In this document: one piece after another, positions 35,965-46,390 of the stretch
Numbering within the stretch: position 1 is the first letter of the stretch
How the letters are laid out: every line of letters starts with the position of its first letter
Assembly: GCF_001262605.1 (NCBI RefSeq)
Contig: NZ_LGTC01000001.1
Coordinates: forward strand, 2,771,501 to 2,835,500
Direction: 5' to 3'
Origin: Pseudobacteroides cellulosolvens ATCC 35603 = DSM 2933
GTDB lineage: Bacteria > Bacillota > Clostridia > Acetivibrionales > DSM-2933
Length of the DNA: 64,000 nt
Program-made: the position numbers and the translations under genes
Notes under the pieces: model-generated
Seen by the model: only the letters and a program-made list of their open reading frames with translations
What the model was told of the DNA's origin: nothing
Database searches by the model: none

Positions 35965-36015
35965 TACCGTGGAACCCCCTTCTAAAGCTGCTTTTTATCA
36001 AACTGCATTAATTTA

Positions 36016-37970
36016 TTATAAATTACTGATAATCTGGGTCTTAACATCTTCATTCATAATACTTCCATAATTGGTAACATAACTCTCCAATATATCTTTT
36101 GCCAAATCAGACTTTCCTAGCTGCTTGTACAATACGCATATATCTAACACCAACCAAAATACTACCTGGTCCTCAATATCATGTTCAAGTGCATACATGT
36201 AATTTAAAATTGCTCCCTCTAGATCTCCTGAAGCTTTTAAAAGGAACGCTTCATCAATCAATCGGTCAACGCTGCTAGCCTCATTAGTATTATCAAAATT
36301 ATCAGTTTCATCAATAGTATTTACATTAGTCTCGTCACTTATGTGGCTAAATAGGTTAGATTCTATATTTTCTTCAATCTCAGGCTCTTCGCTATCAATT
36401 TCACTTGTTCCTTCTAATACTACTTCTTCCTGGGTTATTATTTCAATTTCTTCGGAATGTAATTCTAGGATTTCTATTTCTTCTTCAATATTTACTTCTT
36501 CTAAAGCCTCAGGCTCCTCTATTTCAACTTCATTAATAGCGACTTCTTCTAAGGCCTCCGGTTCTTCTACTTCAACTTCATTAATAGCAATTTCTGCTAT
36601 AGCTTCGAGCTCTTCTATAGCCTCTAGCTCTTCACTATCACTTTCATCTATTGCCTCAATTACTACTTCTTCCTGGGTTATTATTTCAATTTCTTCAGCA
36701 TGCAATTCTGAGATTTCTATTTCTTCTTCAATATTGACTTCTTCTAAAGCCTCAGGCTCCTCTATTTCAACTTCATTAATAACCACTTCTTCTAAGGTCC
36801 CCGGTTCTTCTACTTCAACTTCATTAATAGCAATTTCTTCTATAGCTTCGAGCTCTTCTATAGCCTCTAGCTCTTCACTATCACTTTCATCTATTGCCTC
36901 AATTACTACTTCTTCCTGGGTTATTATTTCAATTTCTTCAGCATGCAATTCTGGGATTTCTATTTCTTCTTCAATATTGACTTCTTCTAAAGCCTCAGGC
37001 TCCTCTATTTCAACTTCATTAATAGCCACTTCTTCTAAGGTCCCCGGTTCTTCTATTTCAACTTCATTAATAGCAATTTCTTCTATAGCTTCGAGCTCTT
37101 CTATAGCCTCTAGCTCTTCTATAGCCTCTAGCTCTTCACTATCACTTTCATCTATTGCCTCAATTACTACTTCTTCTTGGGTTATTATTTCAATTTCTTC
37201 GGTATACAACTCTGGAATTTCTATTTCATCTTCGATATTGACTTCCTCTAAAACCTCAGGCTCCTCTATTTCAACTTCATTAATAGCGACTTCTTCTAAG
37301 CCCTCCGGTTCTTCTACTTCAACTTCGTTATAAAAATCTTCCTCGACAAGGTACTCGACGCTTTTGACAGCTTCTTTGGATTGATTATCCTTAATATCAA
37401 AACTTTGCCCACTAACATTAATAGTATCTATACCAATTGTATCAATATTTTTCTGACTGTCAACAGGTTTTTGTAATATATTTTGTCCAAACTCTACAGC
37501 CCTTGCAAAACAGGGACATGGTAATTACTTGCACAACTGTTTTCTATTGGTGGCGACTCATTTGTAACAGGCTCTAACGCCGGAGCACCCCTCCATGATA
37601 GTAATTTATGGATCATTGCCCAAATAGGAACATTTTTTCTTTCACCATTTGCATCATCTTCACTTATTGCTATAGTAGACAAATATACAGAAATTATTAA
37701 AATTCCTCCTAAATACACGATAAAAATAACTGTAAATGAAAAACCTGTCCACAAATTAATATGTAATATCTCATTAATTCTGGTAGTTATGTTTAAAATC
37801 AACCCAGAAATTATTGGAAAAAGACTGCTTAAAAGAGCGACCAACATAGTGCACAATACAACTGCCATAACCTTATGCTTCTTTGTCATGCTTTTCTTAT
37901 CCAGAAAATTTGCAAATAAAACAGATGACATTACAGCCAGCGTTATCGTAACTACAAAATACTGGTACAT
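36016..37970 (-). CDS. Membrane protein with giant Glu-rich tandem repeats and TPR-like C-terminus (frameshifted as sequenced)
   Basis: As sequenced there are two overlapping frames. The first (37970 to 37494) encodes three or four membrane segments (about 1-20, 30-55, 75-105) and a cytoplasmic tail. The second, open from 37527 to 36016, has no ATG/GTG/TTG until a TTG at 37209, deep in its repeats. One extra A in the run 37507-37510 fuses them through HVPVFARAVEFG, giving about 651 residues. The repeat part is extremely acidic (EEIEIITQEEVV, EELEAIEE, INEVEVEEP) with DNA periods of 243, 243 and 261 bp. The last ~85 residues (LLKASGDLEGAILNYMYALE...) look like a TPR. AGGGGG precedes the ATG at 37970. 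Function is unknown; a membrane-tethered acidic scaffold is suggested. Confidence 0.7.
36418..37330 (-). repeat. Tandem 243-bp coding repeats
   Basis: The landmark TACTACTTCTTC recurs at 36418, 36661, 36904 and 37165 (spacings 243, 243, 261), all multiples of three, encoding 81- or 87-residue units. The 18-bp difference equals one extra EELEAI hexapeptide. Units are nearly identical in DNA, indicating recent duplication or homogenisation. Confidence 0.9.
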
Positions 37971-38407
37971 AAAGGCCCCCTTATAGTTTTTATAGTAGTT
38001 CCACATACATTAAAAAACTAATCCATTTTCTTACCATAATTCACTATACAGATTAAGAAAGACGCACTTGATACATATGGCATGTTAACGGAAAACTTTC
38101 CAAACATTACCTACCAGCTAATAATTACTTTATCCCCCTGAAAAGAACTAAATTGAAATCACCATAAATCTTGCATTTAACGTATAAACGCACAAACCAA
38201 CAGATTATATAGTATAATTTTTGAAATGCCTTATAAAAATTTATAATGTAAATAATAATATCTTAAAGCTTTACATTTATATATATATAAATTAATATAA
38301 TATTAACATTTTTACAAGTAAAATTTTAAAATTTATTATATTTTCGGACAAAATTCTCGCAAAATTAGCAGCAAATTTAGACATTTTTCTTCGAAAGCAG
38401 GTTATAT
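37971..38407. other. 437-bp AT-rich divergent region
   Basis: It lies between the acidic-repeat gene and the divergent 176-residue protein gene. One R2-like arm (TTTTTGAAATGCC) occurs near 38218-38230 without a partner. No gene or riboswitch was recognised. Confidence 0.5.
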
Positions 38408-38938
38408 ATGATATTAAGTAAATTTGATAAATTTCTAATACACAGACAAAGCCTGATTGAGCAGTACACAAAAGGTGACATGACAAAGGATGAATTTATT
38501 GAAGCAAACTATGCTTATATTAACTCGACAGATCTTGTTCCTTTCAAGAAACTTGACAATGTGAAGAAGGCCATCTTTAATTATCAATACTACAACGTTA
38601 TTGCTAAATACTATCAGAAACGTGCCCATGAACTAAGCCACAAACATGGTGCAAAAGATGATTTCCTCGAGCAGGCTAACTATTTTTACTCCAAGAAAGA
38701 CCATGTTACGTTAAAACTATTACAGCTTATAGATTATCAAGGTGTTGAAGCTTATTATGTTAGAGTTAAGTCCCCTGCTTTAAAAAGAAAACTTTTCGAA
38801 ATAGTTTTAAAGGACTATGATAGTCTTATTTTGCACTCAAAAAACGAAACACTACTAAACACACTTATAAGAGAAAATGTCTTTATAAACGAAACTAGGA
38901 CGTCTCTCGTCGATGATTATATAAATAAACGCTATTAA
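38408..38938 (+). CDS. Conserved clostridial hypothetical protein
   Basis: The 176-residue protein is soluble and mostly helical, rich in Lys/Tyr/Asn, without signal peptide or membrane segment. It begins with FDKFLIHRQSLIEQY and GDMTKDEFIEANY and has an aromatic mid-section (FNYQYYNVIAKYYQ). I recall similar uncharacterised clostridial proteins (possibly the DUF6648 group) but cannot confirm the name. It is followed by the R1 tandem repeat and convergent lon. No function can be assigned. Confidence 0.7.
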   Translation: MILSKFDKFLIHRQSLIEQYTKGDMTKDEFIEANYAYINSTDLVPFKKLDNVKKAIFNYQYYNVIAKYYQKRAHELSHKHGAKDDFLEQANYFYSKKDHVTLKLLQLIDYQGVEAYYVRVKSPALKRKLFEIVLKDYDSLILHSKNETLLNTLIRENVFINETRTSLVDDYINKRY

Positions 38939-39150
38939 AAGAATGATTGAAATATTACTTCCCGTTTTGAGCGTGTGTTCACGAGTTAAGTTAACATGAA
39001 AGCGAAATTATACGGGAAGTTATATTTTCAACATGCTTAAAGAATGATTGAAATATTACTTCCCGTTTTGAGCGTGTGTTCACGAGTTAAGTTAACACGA
39101 AAGCGAAATTATACGGGAAGTTATATTTTCAACATGCTTAAAGAATGATT
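38939..39150 (+). repeat. R1 dispersed repeat, two tandem copies
   Basis: A 101-bp unit starts at 38941 and again at 39042, differing at a single position (AACATGAAAG versus AACACGAAAG); a third partial start (GAATGATT) is at 39143. Each unit has imperfect inverted ends (ATTGAAATATTACTTCCCG and CGGGAAGTTATATTTTCAA) and an internal CGTG...CACG hairpin. It contains no open frame. An inverted third copy lies at 55075-55170. Confidence 0.9.
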
Positions 39151-39155
39151 AAATA

Positions 39156-39204
39156 TAAAGCCATTAACCATAGAACTCCGTTTTATCTATGATTAATGGC
39201 TTTA
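39156..39204 (-). terminator. Terminator of lon
   Basis: An 18-bp stem with one mismatch (arms 39156-39173 and 39187-39204, TAAAGCCATTAA core) lies about 20 bp past the lon stop, with T-rich sequence beyond it on the minus strand. Confidence 0.8.
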
Positions 39205-39224
39205 TTTATGCCTTTTAATCAGGC

Positions 39225-41672
39225 TTACTGTTCTATATTGATAATTCCCTTTTCCAGGCTGGTAACTGCTGCCTGTTCCTCTGCAATTACCTCATCGGAC
39301 AACTTATCCGGCATCTTGTTTTTCAATCTTTTGAAGTTTGGCTTGGCTAGAGCTGTGCTTATAACCGTTTCCATATCTGAAGCAAGCACAAACTTAACCT
39401 TCTTTCTTACATTTTCCGGAATATCATCAATATCCTTCTTATTGTCCATTGGTACAATAACAGTATTAATTCCAGCTCTATGTGCTGCAAGAACCTTTTC
39501 CTTAAGTCCCCCGATTGGAAGCACCCTTCCCCTTAGCGTTATTTCCCCTGTCATTGCAACATTCTTCTTAACTGGAAGCCCTGTCAGTGCAGATATCATA
39601 GCAGTAGCCAATGTGATTCCTGCTGAGGGACCATCCTTCGGAATAGCACCTTCAGGTACATGAATGTGTATATCAAATTTATTGTAAAAATTCTTGTCAA
39701 TATGAAGCTGATCCGCTTTAGATCTAATAAAGCTCATAGCAGCTCTCGCAGACTCCTTCATAATATCTCCCAAATGTCCTGTAAGTTCTAACTTTCCGTT
39801 TCCATCCATAAGTGATACTTCAATGGATAAAGTATCCCCTCCAACAGGTGTCCAAGCCAAACCTGTAGCTATACCTGCTTCATCCTTCTCATTTGCCTTA
39901 TCATACCTGAATTTCTTAGCTCCCAAGTATTTTTCCAGCTTTTCAGAAGTTATCTTGATAGTCTTGCTCCTGGAAGAAACAATAGTCCTTGCAGCTTTCC
40001 TGCAAAGATTTGCAAACTCTCTTTCAAGACTTCTTACACCAGCTTCCCTGGTGTAATAGTTTATTACATCCCTTGCAGTATTTTCATCAATCTCTATGTT
40101 CTTTTTATCAAGTCCATGAGCCTCAATCTGCTTTGGTATAAGATATTTTAAAGCAATATTAACCTTTTCTTCCTCTGTATAACTGGAAATGTGAATAACT
40201 TCCATTCTGTCCAACAGCGGTCTTGGTATAGTCTCCAGGCTGTTTGCCGTAGTAAGGAACATAACATTTGAAAGATCAAATGGAAGCTCCATATAATGGT
40301 CACGGAAAGCAAAGTTCTGCTCACCGTCTAAAACTTCCAGCATGGCAGAAGCCGGGTCCCCTCTGAAATCACTGCTCATTTTATCGATTTCGTCAAGTAA
40401 TATGAGCGGATTTTTAGTGCCCGCCTGTTTCAATGAAGCAATAATTCTGCCTGGCATAGCACCTACATAAGTACGCCTGTGTCCTCTAATCTCCGCCTCA
40501 TCTTTTACTCCACCCAAAGACATTCTGACATAATTTCTGTTTAGAGCACGTGCTATTGACTTTGCAATAGATGTTTTACCTACTCCCGGAGGTCCTACCA
40601 GGCAAAGTATCGGTCCTTTCAAATTATTCTTAAGCTTTCTAACAGCTAAATACTCAACTATCCTATCTTTAACTTTTTCAAGACCATAGTGATCTTCATC
40701 AAGTATTTCTTCAGCCTTTTTCAAATCGATTACTTCTTCTGTTTCCTTATTCCAAGGCAAATCAAAAACCCAATCAAGGTATGTTCTTATTACAGAACCT
40801 TCAGCAGACCCGGACTGCATTTTTAAAAGACGGTCTAATTCCTTAAGAACCTTTTTTTCAACTTCTTCAGGGAATTCCGCTTTCTTAAGCTTCTCCTTAT
40901 ATTCTTCAACCTCGCCGGTAACGCCTTCCTTATCACCAAGTTCGCTCTGGATAGCTTTTAACTGCTCTCTCAAGTAATATTCCTTCTGCATTTTGTCTAT
41001 TTGCTTACGAACCTTGGTATTAATGTTTTTCTCAATCTCAAGGATTTCCATTTCCTTCAAAAGAATTTCCAGTATTTTTTCCAATCTGATTTTTGGATCG
41101 AACTCGTTTAATATTTCCTGCTTCTGTTCAACCTTCAAAAATATATTGGAAGCAACCATATCGGATAACTGTCCCGGATCTTCAATTGTTGTGATGGACA
41201 GCACTGTTTCAGGAGATATCTTGTTACTAAGCCCTACATAATCTTCAAAAGCTGATAAAACTCTCCTTTTTAAGGCTTCGATCTCTACACTCTGCTTATC
41301 ATCGTTCACATATATTTGCTCTTCCACCTCAGCTGCAAAAAACGGTTCATTTTGGGTAAACTCAGTGATTTCAGCTCTGCTTACCCCTTCCACAAGGACC
41401 CTAATCGTATCTCCAGGAAGCTTTAATAGCTGTTTTACCTTGGATATTGTCCCTACATTATAAACATCTTCTTCACCGGGAGAATCATTTTTTGCTTCTT
41501 TTTGTGTGACCAGAAATATAAGTTGATTGTTAATCATTGCTTCCTCTAATGCTTTAATTGATTTTACCCTGCCTACATCAAAGTGCAAGATCATATACGG
41601 AAATACCGTAAGACCTCTTAATGGCAATAAGGGCAAAATATGCTTCTTTATTACTTTTTTTGATTCGTACAT
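39225..41672 (-). CDS. lon: ATP-dependent protease La (Lon)
   Basis: The 815-residue protein has an N-terminal LON substrate domain ([13 protein letters not shown]), a coiled middle region, an AAA+ module with Walker [10 protein letters not shown] and Walker [11 protein letters not shown], and a C-terminal protease domain with catalytic Ser683 (KDGPSAG) and Lys726. It degrades damaged and regulatory proteins in the cytoplasm. Length is normal for LonA. GGAGGGG precedes the start. The 321-bp upstream region shows no obvious CIRCE operator; a short fragment there (GACTTAGGTATTAAC, near 41911) matches the R2 flank. Confidence 0.97.
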   Translation of the reverse strand: MYESKKVIKKHILPLLPLRGLTVFPYMILHFDVGRVKSIKALEEAMINNQLIFLVTQKEAKNDSPGEEDVYNVGTISKVKQLLKLPGDTIRVLVEGVSRAEITEFTQNEPFFAAEVEEQIYVNDDKQSVEIEALKRRVLSAFEDYVGLSNKISPETVLSITTIEDPGQLSDMVASNIFLKVEQKQEILNEFDPKIRLEKILEILLKEMEILEIEKNINTKVRKQIDKMQKEYYLREQLKAIQSELGDKEGVTGEVEEYKEKLKKAEFPEEVEKKVLKELDRLLKMQSGSAEGSVIRTYLDWVFDLPWNKETEEVIDLKKAEEILDEDHYGLEKVKDRIVEYLAVRKLKNNLKGPILCLVGPPGVGKTSIAKSIARALNRNYVRMSLGGVKDEAEIRGHRRTYVGAMPGRIIASLKQAGTKNPLILLDEIDKMSSDFRGDPASAMLEVLDGEQNFAFRDHYMELPFDLSNVMFLTTANSLETIPRPLLDRMEVIHISSYTEEEKVNIALKYLIPKQIEAHGLDKKNIEIDENTARDVINYYTREAGVRSLEREFANLCRKAARTIVSSRSKTIKITSEKLEKYLGAKKFRYDKANEKDEAGIATGLAWTPVGGDTLSIEVSLMDGNGKLELTGHLGDIMKESARAAMSFIRSKADQLHIDKNFYNKFDIHIHVPEGAIPKDGPSAGITLATAMISALTGLPVKKNVAMTGEITLRGRVLPIGGLKEKVLAAHRAGINTVIVPMDNKKDIDDIPENVRKKVKFVLASDMETVISTALAKPNFKRLKNKMPDKLSDEVIAEEQAAVTSLEKGIINIEQ

Positions 41673-41993
41673 TCGACACCCCTCCGCTTACACAAATTTA
41701 AACGGTACATATTTCCAATACCACATTCTACTACAATTTTCTCAATTCAAACAAATGCAGCTTTTATATTATATAAAACAACTTTTTTCGAGAGTAAGGA
41801 ACATTGTTACTATTATAAACTTTTAATCGGTTTATTTCAATTATCTTAATCTGGAATACCTGGAATGATAAATTACAAATATCATTTAGTAACCTTTTTA
41901 TGGCAAATGCCTGACTTAGGTATTAACATTTTTCTTATAATAATATCGTCATGAAAGAATAATTAATTATATCTAATTTTAGGGTATTTGTGC
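41673..41993. other. 321-bp intergenic region upstream of lon
   Basis: AT-rich sequence between the lon start and the aldolase stop. It holds the lon promoter, not clearly identified, and a fragment matching the R2 flank near 41911-41925. No gene is seen. Confidence 0.45.
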
Positions 41994-42629
41994 TCACAAT
42001 TTAGGATTTCCCTTTCTAATTCTGTACAGTTGTTCTAGATTCTCTTCAGACAATGCCTTTCCCCCTCCAAGCATCTCCGAAAGAATAAGTACCTTTGCAA
42101 TGCTCTCTGCTGCCTCCAACTTGTAGAATGCTTTATATACATCCTCTCCCATAGATAAAACGCCATGATTTGCCAGCAAAATAACATCATAATTTGCTAT
42201 AAATTCCTCTACACCTCTAAATATGTCATCAGTTGACTGTGTCCCATAAGCAGCAAGAGGTATTTTATCAAAAAATACAATCATTTCAGGATATGCCTTA
42301 GTCTCTATTGATTTGTTGGCAACAGCATAGGCTGTAGTATATGGTGAATGGGAATGGATAATGCCATTGATATCAGGTCTATTGATATAGGATAAAGCAT
42401 GCAGTTTCCATTCTGATGAAGGTTTCAAGTTACCCTCAATAACATTTCCATCAAGGTCTATAACAGGAATCTTTTCTTCTTTTAAAAGACATTTTGGAAA
42501 ACCACTAGGTGTTATACAAATATAATTGCCGTTTCTTATTGATATGTTTCCTTCATATGTATTCACCATTTCTTTATTGTATGCTAACTTTGCAATCTCA
42601 ATTAATTGGCTTTTGATGTGCTCCAACAT
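41994..42629 (-). CDS. Class II aldolase/adducin family protein (L-fuculose-phosphate aldolase type)
   Basis: The 211-residue enzyme has the zinc-binding histidines of the family (HSHSPYTTAYA and LLANHGVLSMG) and the conserved Glu in SSEWKLH, plus N-terminal NTYEGNISIR and TPSG substrate-loop motifs. Members include fuculose-1-phosphate aldolase, ribulose-phosphate 4-epimerase and methylthioribulose-phosphate dehydratase; without sugar-pathway neighbours the substrate cannot be fixed. It starts 12 bp after the corA stop on the same strand with GGAGGG upstream, so it is co-transcribed with the magnesium channel. Confidence 0.85.
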   Translation of the reverse strand: MLEHIKSQLIEIAKLAYNKEMVNTYEGNISIRNGNYICITPSGFPKCLLKEEKIPVIDLDGNVIEGNLKPSSEWKLHALSYINRPDINGIIHSHSPYTTAYAVANKSIETKAYPEMIVFFDKIPLAAYGTQSTDDIFRGVEEFIANYDVILLANHGVLSMGEDVYKAFYKLEAAESIAKVLILSEMLGGGKALSEENLEQLYRIRKGNPKL

Positions 42630-42641
42630 TTATATGCCCTC

Positions 42642-43706
42642 CTATAACCATTTTCTCTTTTTAAAAAATAAAATCATACTTATAAAACATACCCCCATTA
42701 CCATCAAAACAAACAAATAACCGTATCTAAATTTCAGCTCAGGCATGTATTCAAAATTCATACCATAGACGCCTGCAATAAAAGTTAGAGGCATAAAAAG
42801 AACAGAAAATACTGTTAAAAACTTCATGATTTCATTCATTTTATTGCTCGCAACCGACAGATACAAATCAACGATCCCTGACAGAATATCCCTGTATGTC
42901 TCGATTGTATCCATCATCTGAATAATATGATCATATACATCTCGGAGGTAAATACTTGTTGTATTGGATATTAAGCAGCACTCACGCCTTTGGAGCCCTC
43001 CAACAACTTCCCGCAATGGCCAAATAGCCTTATGCATGTATAACATTTCTCTTTTAAGTCCATGTACCTTTCTAAGGGTTTCAGGCCTGGGAGATATAAC
43101 CATGGAATCCTCCGATAACTCAATCTCTTCCCCTGTTTTTTCAAGGACTAGAAAATAGCTGTCCACTATTAAATCCAATATGGCATATAAAAGATAGTCA
43201 ATTCCCATTTTTCTTATATTGCTGATTCCCTTTGATATCCTTTCAATGAGAGGAATAAAAAAATTGTCCTTATTCTCCTGAAAGGTGAGTAAATAATCTT
43301 TTCCTATTATTATACTAACCTGCTCAGTTGTAATCTCATTGATATTATTATCAAAATATATCATTCTGACAACAATATATAAATATCCTTCATATTCTTC
43401 TACTTTAGGTCTTTGTCCTGTATTCTGGATATCCTCTAAAACCAAAGGATGAATACCATAAAAACTGCCTATGCTGTTAATGATATTTGAATCGTGAATG
43501 CCGTCTAAATTAATCCACCTGTAGGATGCATCCTTTTTCTTAGAAAGAGCAGCCTTTATTGGTAATGACTTTTCTATAGATAAATTATTGTCATCATAAT
43601 CTACAACAGTAACAGCCGGATGTTCATTTTTTATTTCACCTATATGAATAAGGGTTCCAGGCGGCAATCCGGCTTTCTTGTACGTTCTTCCGACTTTCTT
43701 CGGCAT
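42642..43706 (-). CDS. corA: CorA-type magnesium transporter
   Basis: The 354-residue protein has a large N-terminal cytoplasmic domain and two C-terminal membrane helices with the selectivity motif GMN (IAGVYGMNFEYMPE). It forms a pentameric channel for Mg2+ and possibly Co2+ or Ni2+. Length and the basic C-terminus (FFKKRKWL) are typical. GGGTGAT precedes the start. It is the first gene of a two-gene unit with the class II aldolase. Confidence 0.93.
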   Translation of the reverse strand: MPKKVGRTYKKAGLPPGTLIHIGEIKNEHPAVTVVDYDDNNLSIEKSLPIKAALSKKKDASYRWINLDGIHDSNIINSIGSFYGIHPLVLEDIQNTGQRPKVEEYEGYLYIVVRMIYFDNNINEITTEQVSIIIGKDYLLTFQENKDNFFIPLIERISKGISNIRKMGIDYLLYAILDLIVDSYFLVLEKTGEEIELSEDSMVISPRPETLRKVHGLKREMLYMHKAIWPLREVVGGLQRRECCLISNTTSIYLRDVYDHIIQMMDTIETYRDILSGIVDLYLSVASNKMNEIMKFLTVFSVLFMPLTFIAGVYGMNFEYMPELKFRYGYLFVLMVMGVCFISMILFFKKRKWL

Positions 43707-44033
43707 AATATCACCCTTTTAATAAAACTTTAATGTAGTATATCATATTCTTTTACATATCAATACCTATAATTATTTAAAATATTAGCCCATCCAGTTT
43801 TAAGTTTTCATAAAAATATTTTTTTGCAATTTTCAATTATAAATCTTGCAAAATTCTTTTGATATTTCAACTGAATATGCTATAATATAAATGCTTATTG
43901 ATTAATGTTAGTATTTTATACCATGGTGTTGTGGTCAGAAATTATTATATATATTAAAAGTTTAATATGGCATATATGCAAATCTCGCTGACAACAGCAT
44001 TTTTAAATAAATATTATGCACCGGAGGTTTAGT
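43707..44033. other. 327-bp divergent region between corA and dapF
   Basis: AT-rich; it contains the dapF promoter given separately. No lysine-riboswitch core was recognised upstream of the diaminopimelate genes. Confidence 0.5.
43859..43886 (+). promoter_or_regulatory. Sigma-A type promoter upstream of dapF
   Basis: TTGATA (43859-43864) and TATAAT (43881-43886) are spaced by 16 bp, about 148 bp upstream of the dapF start. The leader between promoter and gene is AT-rich without an evident terminator. Confidence 0.65.
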
Positions 44034-44867
44034 ATGAAATTTACAAAAATGCATGGAATCGGAAACGATTATATTTATGTTAATTGTTTGGAGGAAACAA
44101 TAGAAAATCCCTCAGAAGTCTCAAAAAAAATAAGCGACAGGCACTTCGGCATAGGATCGGACGGCCTGGTAATGATATTACCGTCTTTGACAGCAGATTT
44201 TACAATGAGGATGTTTAACTCGGACGGTTCAGAGTCTGAAATGTGCGGCAATGCCATCAGATGTGTGGGGAAATTTGTATATGATAACAAGTTGACCGAT
44301 AAAACCACAATATCTATTGAAACACTGGCAGGTATAAAAATTCTTGATATGCAGATAACAGATAATAAAGTAACTCTTGTTAAGGTTGATATGGGTGAAC
44401 CTATATTATCTCCAGAAAAAATACCTGTTGTAAGCAGTAAGGACATTGTTATATCCCAACCTGTTCAGATTGGATCTGACATATATAAAATAACCTGTGT
44501 ATCAATGGGAAATCCCCATGCGGTTACCTATGTGGATGACGTTATAAACTTCCCATTGGAAGAAGTAGGACCAAAAATGGAAACACATAATATTTTCCCA
44601 AGAAAGGTTAATGCGGAGTTTGTTGAGATAATAGACAGAAACACACTAAAAATGCGGGTATGGGAAAGAGGTGCAGGTGAAACTCTTGCGTGCGGAACCG
44701 GTGCCTGTGCTGTTCTTGTAGCATCCTGTCTCAATGGCTTGTGTGAGAGAAAGGCTGTTATTAAGCTTCTTGGCGGTGATCTAATTATTGAGTGGAATGA
44801 AAATGACAATCACGTTTATATGACAGGTCCTGCAACTAAGGTATTTGATGGCGAAATAATTATATAA
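44034..44867 (+). CDS. dapF: Diaminopimelate epimerase
   Basis: The 277-residue enzyme interconverts LL- and meso-diaminopimelate for peptidoglycan and lysine synthesis. Both catalytic cysteines are visible, in [10 protein letters not shown] and LACGTGACA, with the N-terminal [11 protein letters not shown] signature. The ATG at 44034 is chosen because CCGGAGG lies 7-13 bp upstream; an in-frame ATG at 44016 is before this site. dapL follows by 50 bp, so the last two steps to meso-DAP are encoded together. Confidence 0.96.
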   Translation: MKFTKMHGIGNDYIYVNCLEETIENPSEVSKKISDRHFGIGSDGLVMILPSLTADFTMRMFNSDGSESEMCGNAIRCVGKFVYDNKLTDKTTISIETLAGIKILDMQITDNKVTLVKVDMGEPILSPEKIPVVSSKDIVISQPVQIGSDIYKITCVSMGNPHAVTYVDDVINFPLEEVGPKMETHNIFPRKVNAEFVEIIDRNTLKMRVWERGAGETLACGTGACAVLVASCLNGLCERKAVIKLLGGDLIIEWNENDNHVYMTGPATKVFDGEIII

Positions 44868-44917
44868 AGCAAAATTTATATATTTTAAATATAAAGTAAA
44901 TCTGGAAGGAGATATTT

Positions 44918-46153
44918 ATGGCTTTAGTAAATGAAAATTATTTAAAGTTACCTGGAAGTTACTTGTTTGCAGAAATAGGCAGAAGGGTGGCAAAATTTAA
45001 GAATGATAATCCTGACGCAGATATTATCCGTTTAGGTATTGGGGATGTTACAAGAGCACTTCCTCCGGCAATAATTGAAAGCCTCCATAAAGCAGTTGAC
45101 GAAATGGCTGATTTACAAACATTTAAAGGCTATGGACCTGAACAGGGTTATGATTTTCTTATACAAAAGGTAATTGAATATGATTATACTCCAAGGGGTA
45201 TAAAATTGGACAACGACGAGGTTTTTATAAGTGACGGTTCAAAATGTGATACTGGTAATATTCAGGAAATATTCGGTTTGGACAATATGATCGCTGTTAC
45301 CGACCCTGTTTACCCTGTTTATGTTGACACCAATGTAATGGCGGGTAGAGCTGGAGTTCTCGGCTCAGATGGTAAATTTGACAAGATTACCTATATTCCT
45401 TGTACTGCAGAGAACAAATTCATACCGGAGCTTCCTAAAAACAAAGTAGATATAATATACCTATGCTTCCCTAACAACCCGACAGGTATGACAATACCAA
45501 AATGCGAGCTAAAAAAATGGGTTGATTATGCAAAAGCAAATAAGGCAATCATTCTTTATGATGGTGCATATGAGGCATACATTCAGGAATCTGATATACC
45601 TCACAGCATTTATGAGATTGAAGGTGCTAAGGAAGTTGCAATTGAATTCCGCAGCTTCTCAAAAAATGCAGGTTTTACCGGTACAAGGTGTGCATATACT
45701 GTTGTTCCGAAGGAAGTTATGGCTTACACTAAGGACGGCGAAGCCATACAACTTAATAAGCTGTGGAACAGAAGACAGACAACCAAATTTAATGGTGTAC
45801 CATATATCATCCAAAAGGGAGCTGCTGCTGTATATACTGAAGAAGGCCAAAAACAAATAAAAGCCCTGGTTGATTATTATATGACCAACGCTGCTATAAT
45901 TAGGGAAGGCATAAAATCAATTGGACTGGAAGTCTTTGGCGGTGTAAACGCACCATATATATGGCTTAAAACACCAAACGGCATGGACTCATGGTCTTTC
46001 TTCGATAAACTTCTCACTGAAGCAAATATTGTAGGAACTCCAGGAGTAGGTTTTGGTCCGAGCGGTCAGGGATATTTCAGGCTTACAGCCTTTGGCAGCA
46101 AGGAAAATACAGAAAAAGCCATTGAAAGATTTAAAACCAGATTGAAAATATAA
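44918..46153 (+). CDS. dapL: LL-diaminopimelate aminotransferase
   Basis: This 411-residue class I/II PLP-dependent aminotransferase converts tetrahydrodipicolinate directly to LL-DAP, bypassing succinyl or acetyl intermediates. The PLP lysine lies in [19 protein letters not shown] and the conserved substrate segment GYGPEQGY are present. Length and the N-terminus ([16 protein letters not shown]) are those of DapL. The start has a GGAGA site. It is in a two-gene operon with dapF, followed by a strong terminator. Confidence 0.97.
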   Translation: MALVNENYLKLPGSYLFAEIGRRVAKFKNDNPDADIIRLGIGDVTRALPPAIIESLHKAVDEMADLQTFKGYGPEQGYDFLIQKVIEYDYTPRGIKLDNDEVFISDGSKCDTGNIQEIFGLDNMIAVTDPVYPVYVDTNVMAGRAGVLGSDGKFDKITYIPCTAENKFIPELPKNKVDIIYLCFPNNPTGMTIPKCELKKWVDYAKANKAIILYDGAYEAYIQESDIPHSIYEIEGAKEVAIEFRSFSKNAGFTGTRCAYTVVPKEVMAYTKDGEAIQLNKLWNRRQTTKFNGVPYIIQKGAAAVYTEEGQKQIKALVDYYMTNAAIIREGIKSIGLEVFGGVNAPYIWLKTPNGMDSWSFFDKLLTEANIVGTPGVGFGPSGQGYFRLTAFGSKENTEKAIERFKTRLKI

Positions 46154-46222
46154 TTAATAATTTATTATAAGATTAATCACTGTTAATATAAATAGCATAT
46201 ATTGACCACTTGTTTATTCCCA

Positions 46223-46267
46223 TATAACATACAAGTGACTTGAAGCTTTAGTCACTTGTGTGTTATA
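46223..46267 (+). terminator. Terminator of dapF-dapL
   Basis: An 18-bp stem (arms 46223-46240 and 46250-46267, one mismatch) is followed by TTTTATTTTA on the plus strand, 70 bp past the dapL stop. Confidence 0.9.
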
Positions 46268-46390
46268 TTTTATTTTAGGCATATTTAAAGATCGCTGTCA
46301 TTATACAATAATTATGCCGATATAATTTAAAGATTAAAAGTGATTGAACTTTTGAGCCATATTAAAAGCCATTTTATGGAGGTAAGTCTA

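Noticed and set aside
36341..37333. A 330-residue Ser/Ile-rich open frame on the plus strand
   Set aside because: It is the antisense image of the Glu-rich repeats: GAA/GAG codons read as TTC/CTC-type words on the other strand, and one frame stays open. It has no ribosome-binding site or protein-like composition.
37494..37527. Programmed -1 frameshift joining the membrane and acidic-repeat frames
   Set aside because: No good X-XXY-YYZ slippery heptamer or downstream structure is seen; only a four-T run is present. Four other genes in the window need the same one-base insertion, which favours sequence error.
38939..39150. Tandem direct repeats considered as a CRISPR array
   Set aside because: The unit is 101 bp with no separate spacers, only two copies, and inverted ends. 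No cas genes are nearby.
43707..44033. Lysine riboswitch upstream of dapF-dapL
   Set aside because: The region lacks a long GC-containing multi-stem structure or a terminator. It is only AT-rich with a simple promoter.
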